Below, piece after piece: positions 1 to 7,344 of a DNA stretch of 23,331 nucleotides (its first letter is position 1; every line of letters starts with the position of its first letter). Origin of the DNA: a virus. The notes beneath the pieces were generated by a model, which saw only the letters and a program-made list of their open reading frames with translations, was not told the DNA's origin and ran no database searches. A program made the position numbers and the translations under genes. Location of the stretch: IMG/VR virus record IMGVR_UViG_3300032397_000085, positions 1 through 23,331 of that record; one strand, given 5' to 3'.

Positions 1-2350
1 GCCCGAATTTATTGGTGATTGTCTTGCCGAGGTTGTCTATGGTGAGAACAATATCATCGCCAGCCTTCCCGACCGCACCGGAGACTTTATTGGAGGCATC
101 CCCGATTCCGGTTCCGCCTTTCCCGGCGGAAGCCGCAGCGGCGGCGGGAGAATATTGGCGGTCTATTAGCGAGGGAAGAACTCTGGAAAGATCGAACATG
201 GACGCTGTGAAGTTTTGAGTTCTGAATTCACTGCGCGGCATTTTTACCAACTGTTCGCCCGGAGTGTTGCTGATGATGTCTTTCACCTTTAATCTTTCCT
301 GCTGATTCAGGCTGTTAATGGAAAAGTTTAGAGCCTGCTGCTCCGTCACGCCGGTTTTTGCAACTATGTCCGCGATTTCCTGACGCAATCGCTTTTCCGT
401 TTCAAGGCGGCTGGCAATGCCTTCCTTTCCTTCGAGCCGCGCTTGTTTGATCTGGTAATCTTCAATCATTTCCATTCGCGCCTGCATTTGTGACTTCCGT
501 TTTTCCTCGGCGGATTCAACCTCCTTGGCGATTTTGGATTCAAGAGAGCCGATTTCTTGGGTGAGTTGCAGCCGCTCTAATATCAATTTATTGATATTAT
601 TTTCCAACGTTTGGCGGTTTTCCGGCAGAGTGTTTAGAGGACGGGCGGCTTCCAATCGCGCAATTTCCTTGTTAACCGCACCCAGACTTATTTTTGAAAC
701 GTCAAGCTGCTGTCCGGGTTTCAGACCGGCATAAACGGATTCGCTGATTTGAGTGGTTAAATCTTTTCCTTCTTCCTTTAATTTTGCCAAATGCTCTTCA
801 TTAACTTTAGTTTTTTCCGCTATATAGGCGCGCTTTTCCTCCGCTTGATTTATGGCCGAAACGCGATTATAGATTTGATCCAGATTGCCCAACTGGCTCT
901 GACGGATTGAATATTGAGTTTTGAGAATGCGGACGAGTTCCTGATCGGATTCTTTCGTTGAATCCTGAAGCTCGAAGATTGTCCAACCGACGCGATTTAG
1001 ATCGGCTTCGATGGCTTCGCGGGCTTTCTCTTTGTCTTGAATAGATGACATGGAAGAAAGCTGTTCGTTGTATGCTCGATTCTGCTTGTAAATCTCTTCG
1101 CCAATTTGATTTTCTTTTTCGATGCGGGCCAAATTTTTTGCCTCCATTGATTTTATAATTTCCGCACCGACGATATATGCGGCAAGGCCGACATTCAAAG
1201 CAGCGCCAGCGCCTGCCATTCCTACTCCGCCATATTTAAAGAAAGAACCCCCAGCGGCGCGCCCGGCGGTGTTTGCACCTTGGGCGGCGGTGTTGCGCGC
1301 GAGCGCGGCTGTCTCGGCATCTATGGCCAACTTGCTCTGAATCCATGCGATGGTTTTCGATCCGAGGCCGACCACAATATCCTTGATTTTTATGGCTGTG
1401 TATGCCGCGCCAACGGTCATGGCGGCTTTCGCTACGAATAGAAGTGCATCTTTGTTTTCGATGGCCCAGCGGGTTAAATCGAATCCCATCTTGACGGCTT
1501 CTGCGATTTGCAAACCAAGCGCCTCGAACGCATGAGTGTCCATTTCACTCAAGGCGCTATTCGTTTGCAGAATGCCTTGGGCGAAGCCGTCAAAAATAGG
1601 CTTGGTGACTTTGCCGAGGAGTTGGTCAATCGTGTCATTCAAATTAGAGACGACGACGTCCATGCTTTTGGCCGCAGCATCCGAGGCCTCGGCAAATCCG
1701 CCCAACTTCTGCGTCAGGAATTCATAAAGCTGCCCTTGAGCCTTGGCTTGTTCAATCATCGGTGCCGTTATGCCAAGGGTTTTCGCGGCGCGACTATCCT
1801 GTGTGATGTTGCCTGTAATCAGAGCGCGGGATTCCGCCATTATCTGCTCAGACCTGATTCCGAGAGAAGAAAGCGCCTGAGACATCAGCACTATCAGGTC
1901 GATATGTTTTTCCAGCGGGATATTGGCCGAAGCGGCCGCGCCCGCTGTGCTTTGAAAAGCGGATAAAAGCTCGCGGAATGTCGCGGGGGATTTTTTTGAT
2001 TTCTCCTGCAAAAGGCTGACGATGCGGTCCGCATCGGCCAAGGCTGCATTGAAATTGTTGTATTTGCCCGCGCTGTCGAACTGCCGCAGGATGGCCGCGA
2101 TGCCAGTGCGCCCGGTTTCCAAGGTGGCGTTGAAATCCATGCCGCGCTTGACGGCGTCTTGAAATTTTCCCGGCAATGATTCCAGTCCGCGCACCAACTG
2201 CCCGCCTATATCAATGCCGATGCCGAGTTTCAGAGAACTTATAAAATCATCAGCCGTCTTCTCCAGTTTTTTAATGCTGGCATCCGCCGCCTCAACGCCT
2301 TGAAGGCGTCCCTCGGTGTCAATGACGATGGTTAGCTTTTGGTCAGCCAT
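1..2350 (-). CDS. Phage tail tape measure protein (C-terminus beyond left edge)
   Basis: This frame starts at ATG 2348-2350 and stays open to the left edge, so 783 residues are visible and the C-terminus is missing. It begins MADQKLTIVIDTEG, a typical tape-measure opening in which a short beta segment leads into a helix. About 300 residues of helical sequence follow (for example FNAALADADRIVSLLQEK). Next comes a hydrophobic, Gly/Ala-rich stretch (KYGGVGMAGAGAALNVGLAA, minus strand around 1160-1240) that could span a membrane. After it lies a long charged coiled-coil region (around 450-1130) and a Ser/Ala/Gly-rich segment near the edge. Tape measures set tail length and help pass DNA through the inner membrane. 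The gene starts 3 bases after the stop of the frameshifted chaperone, the standard siphophage order. The family call rests on composition, size and position. I see no lytic domain in the visible part. Confidence 0.88.
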   Translation of the reverse strand, partial: MADQKLTIVIDTEGRLQGVEAADASIKKLEKTADDFISSLKLGIGIDIGGQLVRGLESLPGKFQDAVKRGMDFNATLETGRTGIAAILRQFDSAGKYNNFNAALADADRIVSLLQEKSKKSPATFRELLSAFQSTAGAAASANIPLEKHIDLIVLMSQALSSLGIRSEQIMAESRALITGNITQDSRAAKTLGITAPMIEQAKAQGQLYEFLTQKLGGFAEASDAAAKSMDVVVSNLNDTIDQLLGKVTKPIFDGFAQGILQTNSALSEMDTHAFEALGLQIAEAVKMGFDLTRWAIENKDALLFVAKAAMTVGAAYTAIKIKDIVVGLGSKTIAWIQSKLAIDAETAALARNTAAQGANTAGRAAGGSFFKYGGVGMAGAGAALNVGLAAYIVGAEIIKSMEAKNLARIEKENQIGEEIYKQNRAYNEQLSSMSSIQDKEKAREAIEADLNRVGWTIFELQDSTKESDQELVRILKTQYSIRQSQLGNLDQIYNRVSAINQAEEKRAYIAEKTKVNEEHLAKLKEEGKDLTTQISESVYAGLKPGQQLDVSKISLGAVNKEIARLEAARPLNTLPENRQTLENNINKLILERLQLTQEIGSLESKIAKEVESAEEKRKSQMQARMEMIEDYQIKQARLEGKEGIASRLETEKRLRQEIADIVAKTGVTEQQALNFSINSLNQQERLKVKDIISNTPGEQLVKMPRSEFRTQNFTASMFDLSRVLPSLIDRQYSPAAAAASAGKGGTGIGDASNKVSGAVGKAGDDIVLTIDNLGKTITNKFG

Positions 2351-2353
2351 GTT

Positions 2354-2955
2354 TTAAAAATTCAGCTTCATACCAGCCAGCCCGGCCTCCCATTTCAAAC
2401 GCTCTTCTTTTTCCAATCGAATTTCCTCGGCCAGTTTAAAGAAATCAGCCGCGGGCATTTGCCGGACGGATTCCAAGGTGGATTTAAGGAAAATGGCCAT
2501 CTGGCGGATGATCATATCGAAGGTTTCAAGGGTGAATTCGCGGTCGAAGGGCCGGTCATCACAGTTTTTTTTTGAGCCTCGAGTGCGCTTTCCAGCGCCT
2601 CGAAATCGTCAATGTCCAGACCTTGGCAGACCAGAAGCATCTTGCTGTAAAGATCGAGCAGCTGGTGGTACTGCAGGCCGAGCAGGAAGCGCCGGATTTT
2701 GCGGTTGCGCCGCCAGAATGCAAGCCCTGCGGACAAATGATAAAATTCCACCGGCGGTGTGATCAGCAGTATTTGCAGTTGGCGGATTATGCGTTCCTGC
2801 TTCGCGGCCGCCGGTTCATTCCGCAAAGCCTCCTCGTCTTTCGGCATTGTCTTTATGCAGGCCATGATCTGGCCGACCGTCGGCATTTGACAATCGAAGA
2901 GACATTCGCCATCAGGCGATTTTAATTCAAAGGATTTGGTATTTGCTACGAGCAT
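2354..2955 (-). CDS. Tail assembly chaperone GT fusion made by -1 frameshifting
   Basis: This is the extended product of the chaperone gene. It shares the first 130 codons with the 147-residue short form, slips back one base at the A9 run (2565-2573), and continues NCDDRPFDREFTLETFDMII to TAA at 2354-2356. The fusion is 200 residues, with 70 contributed by the -1 frame. That frame has no start codon near its beginning, is free of stops throughout and encodes a charged helical peptide ending AGLAGMKLNF. It fills the whole space up to the tape measure start at 2350, which otherwise would have no gene. In lambda and many other tailed phages, gpG and gpGT arise this way; GT recruits tail tube protein onto the tape measure. 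The frameshift is inferred from the slippery run, the open frame and the position, and has not been measured. Confidence 0.82.
2512..2955 (-). CDS. Tail assembly chaperone, short (gpG-like) form
   Basis: The zero-frame product has 147 residues, from ATG 2953-2955 to TGA at 2512-2514. It is acidic at the N-terminus (MLVANTKSFELKSPDGE) and helical in the middle (LQILLITPPVEFYHLS). It ends in a short low-complexity tail (TGPSTANSPLKPSI) read only when the ribosome does not shift. It lies between tail tube genes and the tape measure, where gpG-type chaperones sit. The start follows the upstream stop by 3 bases, and a GGAG 12 bases before the ATG may act as the ribosome binding site. The sequence does not identify a named family; the role is assigned from position and from the frameshift arrangement. 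Confidence 0.78.
   Translation of the reverse strand: MLVANTKSFELKSPDGECLFDCQMPTVGQIMACIKTMPKDEEALRNEPAAAKQERIIRQLQILLITPPVEFYHLSAGLAFWRRNRKIRRFLLGLQYHQLLDLYSKMLLVCQGLDIDDFEALESALEAQKKTVMTGPSTANSPLKPSI
2564..2574 (-). promoter_or_regulatory. Programmed -1 ribosomal frameshift site (A9 run)
   Basis: On the minus strand the zero-frame codons are CAA AAA AAA ACT, giving the heptamer A AAA AAA followed by C. This allows P- and A-site lysine tRNAs to slip back by one base, after which decoding continues AAC TGT GAT. The site is 18 codons before the zero-frame stop. I did not find an obvious strong pseudoknot directly downstream. Bacterial A-rich heptamers can shift without one. Confidence 0.78.
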
Positions 2956-2958
2956 ATT

Positions 2959-3360
2959 TTAAAGACTCCATTTTGAGCCGGTGAAACTGTATTGCATGAT
3001 GACTGAAACGCCCTTGATGCGGCCTTGCACAGACCCGACAGCATTGAATAAAATCCATGGCGCGGCGGAGTCGGTGGGATAAACATAGAGCCGCCCGTCG
3101 TTCTCGTCTTCCTGCAAGACCGCCATGAGTTGAAGCATATATTGAAAGGCCTCAGCAACAGTGCTTGCCTTGTGGACGACGGTAAAATTGATTGCCGATT
3201 TCCAATTCTTGCGCCCGAAAATCGCCGCGTTCGCTGCCCGCAGAAAAGCGGCTTCCTGAGTCACGCCCTGCCCGGATATATCAAGATTGAATGGACACTC
3301 GCGGGCGGCGAGTCCGCCCGCGAGGTCATAAGTAGTGTTCCCTTCATACTTGATTTTCAT
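2959..3360 (-). CDS. Small tail protein, function unknown
   Basis: The product has 133 residues and no signal peptide. The central part contains FGRKNWKSAINFTVVHKAS followed by an amphipathic helix (TVAEAFQYMLQLMAVLQ), and the C-terminus is beta-rich, ending SVIMQYSFTGSKWSL. Small proteins of this style, with a 'GR-N-hydrophobic-F-V' strand, an Ala-rich helix and a final 'Y-x-hydrophobic-G' strand, occur next to tail tube genes in phages. I recognise the style but cannot name the family. It lies between the tail tube gene and the G/GT chaperones, where lambda has no gene. It may be a tube-associated or tail-tip protein. The ATG at 3358-3360 is preceded by GGGGA, a plausible ribosome binding site. 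Confidence 0.6.
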   Translation of the reverse strand: MKIKYEGNTTYDLAGGLAARECPFNLDISGQGVTQEAAFLRAANAAIFGRKNWKSAINFTVVHKASTVAEAFQYMLQLMAVLQEDENDGRLYVYPTDSAAPWILFNAVGSVQGRIKGVSVIMQYSFTGSKWSL

Positions 3361-3369
3361 GTCCCCGCA

Positions 3370-4317
3370 TCACGTCACTAAAGCGAGCGAGAAGAGCGCA
3401 TCCGGCACGCCGGCGGTGACGCCGCGCTGGGTTTTGAAAACCAAGTCGTTCAGGCGCTTTTTGCCCGACCCCCAAGTCGCTTGGAAGTTGTCCTGCAAGG
3501 CCGCTTTTTTAATTGTTACCAGCGGATCGCCCGAAGCCGCGCCAGTGATAACCAAATCATTGGCCTGCGTAAAGAAGCTGCCGCCAATCGCCCCGTTGGT
3601 GCCCTGAATGTTCAAGGCGTCGAGAATGTTGACGAGAGATTTGCCAATCGGCACAAGCTTGGCAGTGACCTCGACGCCGGAAAGCGTCATGTCAATGGTG
3701 CCTTCGTCGTCAATCTTGACCGGCTCGACGGAGACATTGAAGTCAATCGTAATGCCGTCTTCGGTGATAATCGAATCAAACGGACTGGCACCCCAAACCA
3801 CCCCAAATTTGCTGGTCCTGATTTTGGTGCGGTCAAAGGTGGAGAGCGAAGGGAATGTTCCCGCTGCGATGGTGAAGATGGAATTGGCCGTGATGCGGGT
3901 CGTGGCATTCGCCGGGACGCAAGTCAGCTCGCATTCGCCGAAAATCGTCTTTCGGGCGGAAAGATTAAGTGATGGCATCTTGGTGACGGCCGCCGCCGCC
4001 AGCGTCACCTTCTGGCCGTCCTGCCCCCAGATATAAACCGGCACGTCCGCCGCCCCGAAAATGCTCGAGCCGATGGAGGGGTTCATGTAAGGATAAAGGA
4101 TGGTGAGCATGGCGGAGAGCCATTCTCCGACCGGTGTGAACCGGACTTTGACTTCCGAGTCCTCGAGGCGGTCTTCAAGTTTTCCCCAAACCGCGGTGTC
4201 AATCGGAAACGCTTTTTTGGAAACCTCAAGGATGACGTCACCCTTGGTAAGGAATTTTTGGCTGCCCATGTCTATCACACAAGGGCCGCGCACGATGGTT
4301 GTTCTGTTTACTGCCAT
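3370..4317 (-). CDS. Major tail tube protein (probable)
   Basis: The product has 315 residues, is beta-rich and has no membrane segment. It opens MAVNRTTIVRGPCVIDMGSQ and contains internal strands such as DGITIDFNVSVEPVKIDDEG. It ends with KKRLNDLVFKTQRGVTAG. Its size, beta-rich character and place directly before the chaperone and tape measure genes are those of a siphophage tube subunit. A tube protein polymerises around the tape measure to form the tail shaft. The start has a good ribosome binding site (TAGGAG, 5 bases before ATG), in line with high expression. No contractile sheath gene accompanies it, so the tail is probably non-contractile. Assignment is by context and fold impression; a tail-spike or adhesin role is less likely. 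Confidence 0.68.
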   Translation of the reverse strand: MAVNRTTIVRGPCVIDMGSQKFLTKGDVILEVSKKAFPIDTAVWGKLEDRLEDSEVKVRFTPVGEWLSAMLTILYPYMNPSIGSSIFGAADVPVYIWGQDGQKVTLAAAAVTKMPSLNLSARKTIFGECELTCVPANATTRITANSIFTIAAGTFPSLSTFDRTKIRTSKFGVVWGASPFDSIITEDGITIDFNVSVEPVKIDDEGTIDMTLSGVEVTAKLVPIGKSLVNILDALNIQGTNGAIGGSFFTQANDLVITGAASGDPLVTIKKAALQDNFQATWGSGKKRLNDLVFKTQRGVTAGVPDALFSLALVT

Positions 4318-4351
4318 GTTTGCTCCTATGTTGAATTTTTATTTGAAATTT

Positions 4352-4537
4352 TTATTCGGCGATTTTCGGGCCGATATAGAATCCGGTCGCGCCGAAGCAT
4401 TGGCCTTCATGCTCGTAAAAAACCGTCTGGCCGGTTGTGGCGTAAGCGTAAGATTTCTTGATTGGCATGGCATCTGCCGGAAGAATCGGCGGATTTGCCG
4501 GTGCTTTTTTTTCTGGAATTTTTTCTGGCTCTTTCAT
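4352..4537 (-). CDS. Small hypothetical protein between tail terminator and tail tube
   Basis: The product has 61 residues. The N-terminal third is a Lys/Pro/Glu-rich linker (MKEPEKIPEKKAPANPPI), and the remainder (YAYATTGQTVFYEHEGQCFG) looks like a small beta unit. The ATG is preceded by AAAGGA with 6 bases of spacing, a convincing ribosome binding site, and the gene starts 13 bases after the upstream stop. These points argue for a real gene despite its length. Mu has a small gene (gp38, DUF2635) in the corresponding position, but I cannot match its motif here, so the function is left open. Confidence 0.6.
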   Translation of the reverse strand: MKEPEKIPEKKAPANPPILPADAMPIKKSYAYATTGQTVFYEHEGQCFGATGFYIGPKIAE

Positions 4538-4550
4538 GGTTTTCCTTTTT

Positions 4551-5471
4551 TTAGTTTAAAATTTGCATCGCGCCGGAGCAACGCAGCTTGACGATGATTT
4601 CATTGCGCCCCGGCAGTGTTGGCGGGTCAATTAGCGGGTCATTTTCTTCAACTATAATAGCGCTAGTGATGCCTTCCACGTCGGTCGGAAGCCATAGGTG
4701 CAGCCATTGCATGATGCGTTCCGCCAAATAAAGAGCGCTCTTGCCGGTCTGATTCGTGATGACCTTTTCTGTTATTTGAATTTGGATGCTGATCTCCTCG
4801 CAGACAGGGCCGGGCGCGCTGGGAATTATCTTGGTCGGGAAAGGATATAAAACTATGATGCCCACGCCTATGCCCTTCAAAATTTTCTCCTCGATGATGG
4901 CGTCAACGTCGCTTTCTTTGCGCGAGATAACTTCTATCCCGGCATCGGTCAATTCTTCCTGTCCGGCCAGATATGCCTTTATTGCCTCTTGAAGTCCTTC
5001 TAAAAGAACACCGCTTATTTCTTCTTGCTTGTAACTTTCCAGCTTGTCCCATTCGAGATAATTACTGCGGATGCCAGTATTTGCGGTATAGAGCGCAAAC
5101 GCGAAACCGGCAAAGTAAGCCACAAAATCAAAGTTCTGCCATGCGGTCGTTGTGTTGACGCCTGTCCATTTAGAAACAACCGTTAATGTGCCGGTTTCCT
5201 CCCCGACTGTTGGAATAAAACCGCCGGCAACACTGGTTCTCACTCTGCCTTTGACGCGATAATATCCGGCTTCAGGCATGCAGCCTTGCACTATGCCGCC
5301 GAGAGAACCTGATGCCAATAAAAATCGCCCGCAATAACCTCCCTCCCCATCTGATTCGCGGCTTACGTCGCTGGGATACATGACGCCGTGCCCTTGCCAA
5401 TAAGTTCCTATGTCAACCGCGTCAAAATCCGCGTCTTGGACAAGCTGGCTGCCGGTATTTCTCCAATTCAT
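4551..5471 (-). CDS. Tail terminator-like protein with N-terminal jelly-roll-like domain
   Basis: The product has 306 residues and two apparent domains. Residues 1-148 resemble a carbohydrate-binding-module-like beta sandwich: a 'DADFDAVDIGTYWQG' opening, aromatic strands (AWQNFDFVAYFAGFAFALY) and a closing LEWDKLESYK strand. Residues 151-306 resemble tail terminators of the Mu gp37 or lambda gpU type. A helix (GLQEAIKAYLAGQEELTDAG) precedes a strand (KGIGVGIIVLYPFPTK), then EEISIQIQITEKVITNQ and the late motif AERIMQWLHLWLPTDVEG. Terminators cap the tail and join it to the head. The ATG overlaps the upstream stop as ATGA and follows a G-rich GGAGGGAGG stretch. Neither domain is assigned by search; the C-terminal call is fairly firm and the N-terminal one tentative. 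Confidence 0.65.
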   Translation of the reverse strand: MNWRNTGSQLVQDADFDAVDIGTYWQGHGVMYPSDVSRESDGEGGYCGRFLLASGSLGGIVQGCMPEAGYYRVKGRVRTSVAGGFIPTVGEETGTLTVVSKWTGVNTTTAWQNFDFVAYFAGFAFALYTANTGIRSNYLEWDKLESYKQEEISGVLLEGLQEAIKAYLAGQEELTDAGIEVISRKESDVDAIIEEKILKGIGVGIIVLYPFPTKIIPSAPGPVCEEISIQIQITEKVITNQTGKSALYLAERIMQWLHLWLPTDVEGITSAIIVEENDPLIDPPTLPGRNEIIVKLRCSGAMQILN

Positions 5472-6052
5472 GCCCCCCTCCCTCCAAGTTCGCGGGCATA
5501 ATATTGCCCGGCGGTTTGACGCAGCGCATTATAAAGAGTTTCCTCGTTCGGGATTGTCTCTTGGTCGGCGCGGTGCTTGACTGATTTCTTCAACCAGAAA
5601 ACAATTTGCGGTTTGTCCGAGCCGGGGATGCTCCGGCCAAGCGCACAGGGAAAGCCCGCCTTGTTATGGACGACAAAAAGATCGGTGAACTCCCTCGCCC
5701 GCTTGCCATGCGCTTCAGGAATGTTTGGGATAGTCAAATATTTGCTTGTCGTTGGCCGGACTGCGCCGCCGAGATAATGCAGCCGGACGCCGATTTGATT
5801 TACAATCACGGCGACCGCCGAATCGGAAACGACTTGGAATTGAGTCCCTTCCGCCGCTCCGCGCCAATAGCCGGTGGAAGCCCCGCCAAGCCGGTTGCCT
5901 TTCCCCGCCAACTGCCGGAAATTGCGTTTGAATTCATTGGCGGCCGCGCGCCCAAGGACATTCGCCAAACCGCGCCGATTTCTCACCTTGTTGGCAAAAT
6001 CGCTAAGGCTCAAATCGGTCTTGTCGAAATCTATTTTTAAACGAAGACTCAT
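5468..6052 (-). CDS. Mu gpG / virion morphogenesis-like head-tail completion protein
   Basis: The product has 194 residues, is strongly basic and opens MSLRLKIDFDKTDLSLSDFA. A helical N-terminus containing RAAANEFKRNFRQLAGK is followed by beta segments (AVAVIVNQIGVRLHYLGG) and RPTTSKYLTIPNIPEAHGKR. It ends with LKKSVKHRADQETIPNEE and a closing helix. This plan, with an 'F-x-x-x' helix, a central 'a-x-iHq-G' type strand and a late KK-V-x-HRAD-x-x-IP motif, fits the gpG/gpS virion morphogenesis (tail completion) family of Mu and P2-like phages. Such proteins act at the neck. The gene overlaps both neighbours by ATGA, so the three are probably translationally coupled. Confidence 0.68.
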   Translation of the reverse strand: MSLRLKIDFDKTDLSLSDFANKVRNRRGLANVLGRAAANEFKRNFRQLAGKGNRLGGASTGYWRGAAEGTQFQVVSDSAVAVIVNQIGVRLHYLGGAVRPTTSKYLTIPNIPEAHGKRAREFTDLFVVHNKAGFPCALGRSIPGSDKPQIVFWLKKSVKHRADQETIPNEETLYNALRQTAGQYYARELGGRGA

Positions 6053-6861
6053 GGCGCAGCCTCCTTCCCGGTGAATTTCAGGACGCCGCCCTCAAATTGA
6101 GCAATGCCTTGCAGAGCCTTGGAAACGGCTTGAATGAGATTCTGTGAACGAACTTCAGGCGCGGCTTGCAGGTCTTCATTGAAACCGCGCGTCTGTGGCG
6201 CAGGCGCGGGCGCGCCGCTTTGGATTATACCGAGTTGTTCGGCTTCATCGCGGCTTATGTCCTCGACGCCCATGCCTGAATTGAAATCAAACGGCGGGTA
6301 TGGCAAATCGAAGCGGGAGATATTAACCCAGATAGGATCATTCTTTAAAGCAATCATCCGCCCGTCGAAAAACCGGCCGCCATTCTCTTCCCAACGCCCC
6401 GGCCAATCCCTTGCTTCGCCTTTTGGAATACGATAACGGACAAGCGCCTGCGCCGGAAAGGCGTCGAGGATATCCGCATCCTGTCCTTGCGCCCATTGGC
6501 CATAGCCTCGCGCCATCTGGACGTTGGTGTCGAGAATGAGGTTCAACCGTTCATCGCTTGACAAATCCGTCAATGTTCCCGCCTCGCCCGTAGCCGGCTG
6601 ATATTCAAGTTCTTGAAGCAGTTGTTTTAATTGCAGCCGCATGTCGGCCCGGTTGGCTTTGCCTTCGAGAATTTTCCGAACGCCGCTCTGCGCCTTTTCC
6701 AAAAATTCCGCTTTGGTGACCGTCGCCGAAAAGAAGGCGCGCTCACGAATTTCCGGCGCGAGAATTTGCAGCCAGCGCGTGCGCAGCGCCGTCGGCAGGA
6801 GGGTTTTTATATCCTCCCTGTCGAGAGCTTCGCGGAATGGCACTGGCTCGTTAATTAGCAT
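6049..6861 (-). CDS. Minor head protein, Mu gpF / SPP1 gp7-like (probable)
   Basis: The product has 270 residues. The N-terminal half is helical with LQLKQLLQELEYQPATGEAG. The core reads SSDERLNLILDTNVQMARGY, then RDWPGRWEENGGRFF and KNDPIWVNISRFDLPYPPFD, closing NSGMGVEDISRDEAEQLG. The order 'R-L-x-x-I-x-x-T-N-x-x-x-A-x-G', then R..W...GG, then PYPPFxxNSGMG corresponds to phage head morphogenesis (gpF/gp7) domains, where PP-N-x-x-x-x-C-x-C is usual. The Cys pair is missing here and replaced by the NSGMG turn. In Mu, gpF follows the portal gene directly; here it lies about 6.6 kb downstream but is still next to the gpG-like gene. Upstream of the ATG there is only an AT-rich stretch, with no clear ribosome binding site. 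Confidence 0.58.
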   Translation of the reverse strand: MLINEPVPFREALDREDIKTLLPTALRTRWLQILAPEIRERAFFSATVTKAEFLEKAQSGVRKILEGKANRADMRLQLKQLLQELEYQPATGEAGTLTDLSSDERLNLILDTNVQMARGYGQWAQGQDADILDAFPAQALVRYRIPKGEARDWPGRWEENGGRFFDGRMIALKNDPIWVNISRFDLPYPPFDFNSGMGVEDISRDEAEQLGIIQSGAPAPAPQTRGFNEDLQAAPEVRSQNLIQAVSKALQGIAQFEGGVLKFTGKEAAP

Positions 6862-6874
6862 GTTTTAAATTGTT

Positions 6875-7327
6875 TTAAAGCCCCTGCAAATTATCCCTGC
6901 CTGCATTTGGTGGCCGACGATGAACGACTTCGACTTTGCCGCCGGATTCTTGCGCGGCGTCAGGCGACGATGGCTGCTCGATGGCGAACTTGCAGGTTGA
7001 AACATCTTTCAACAAAGCGATGGCCGCGTTTTCCTTGTCTTTCCTCCCCTGTTCCGGCGATTCATTCACCCGCTGCGGAATCCGGCTGGCGATAATGTCG
7101 AGGGCAGCCATCAGCAGGCTCGGCGGGATGGTTTCGCCATCGGCCAGCCGGTTTTTTACACAGCCGCCAATATAGCCTCGAACCTCTTTGATCACTTGTG
7201 CGATAGTCGGCGCGAGAGGATCGGCCTGTCCGGCTTTAAGCGCGGCGGCGCGGTAGGCCGCCAGTTCCGGGCCGCTCATGACTGTCAGCACGTCGGCTTC
7301 GGTTATTTCTATCCATGAAACGCTCAT
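6875..7327 (-). CDS. Mu gp36-like head-tail connector (DUF1320 type)
   Basis: The product has 150 residues, opens MSVSWIEITEADVLTVMSGP and contains VRGYIGGCVKNRLADGETIP, followed by SLLMAALDIIASRIPQRVNE. The motif set 'V...V.GYi..r......lp..L......ia...l' and the length fit the DUF1320 / Mu gp36 family, small helical connector proteins at the portal vertex. The C-terminus (PSSPDAAQESGGKVEVVHRR) looks disordered. AGGATT lies 8 bases before the start. Its place between head accessory genes and the gpF/gpG-like genes fits a connector. Confidence 0.72.
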   Translation of the reverse strand: MSVSWIEITEADVLTVMSGPELAAYRAAALKAGQADPLAPTIAQVIKEVRGYIGGCVKNRLADGETIPPSLLMAALDIIASRIPQRVNESPEQGRKDKENAAIALLKDVSTCKFAIEQPSSPDAAQESGGKVEVVHRRPPNAGRDNLQGL

Positions 7328-7344
7328 TTTTTTAATCCTAAATT

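Noticed and set aside
1-2350. Several plus-strand frames opposite the tape measure
   Set aside because: The minus frame is open throughout with heptad-like coiled-coil sequence; the plus frames are short shadows.
3370-4317. Contractile sheath interpretation of the 315-residue tail protein
   Set aside because: It is much shorter than Mu-type sheaths, and it is followed by siphophage-like chaperone and tape measure genes without a separate tube gene.
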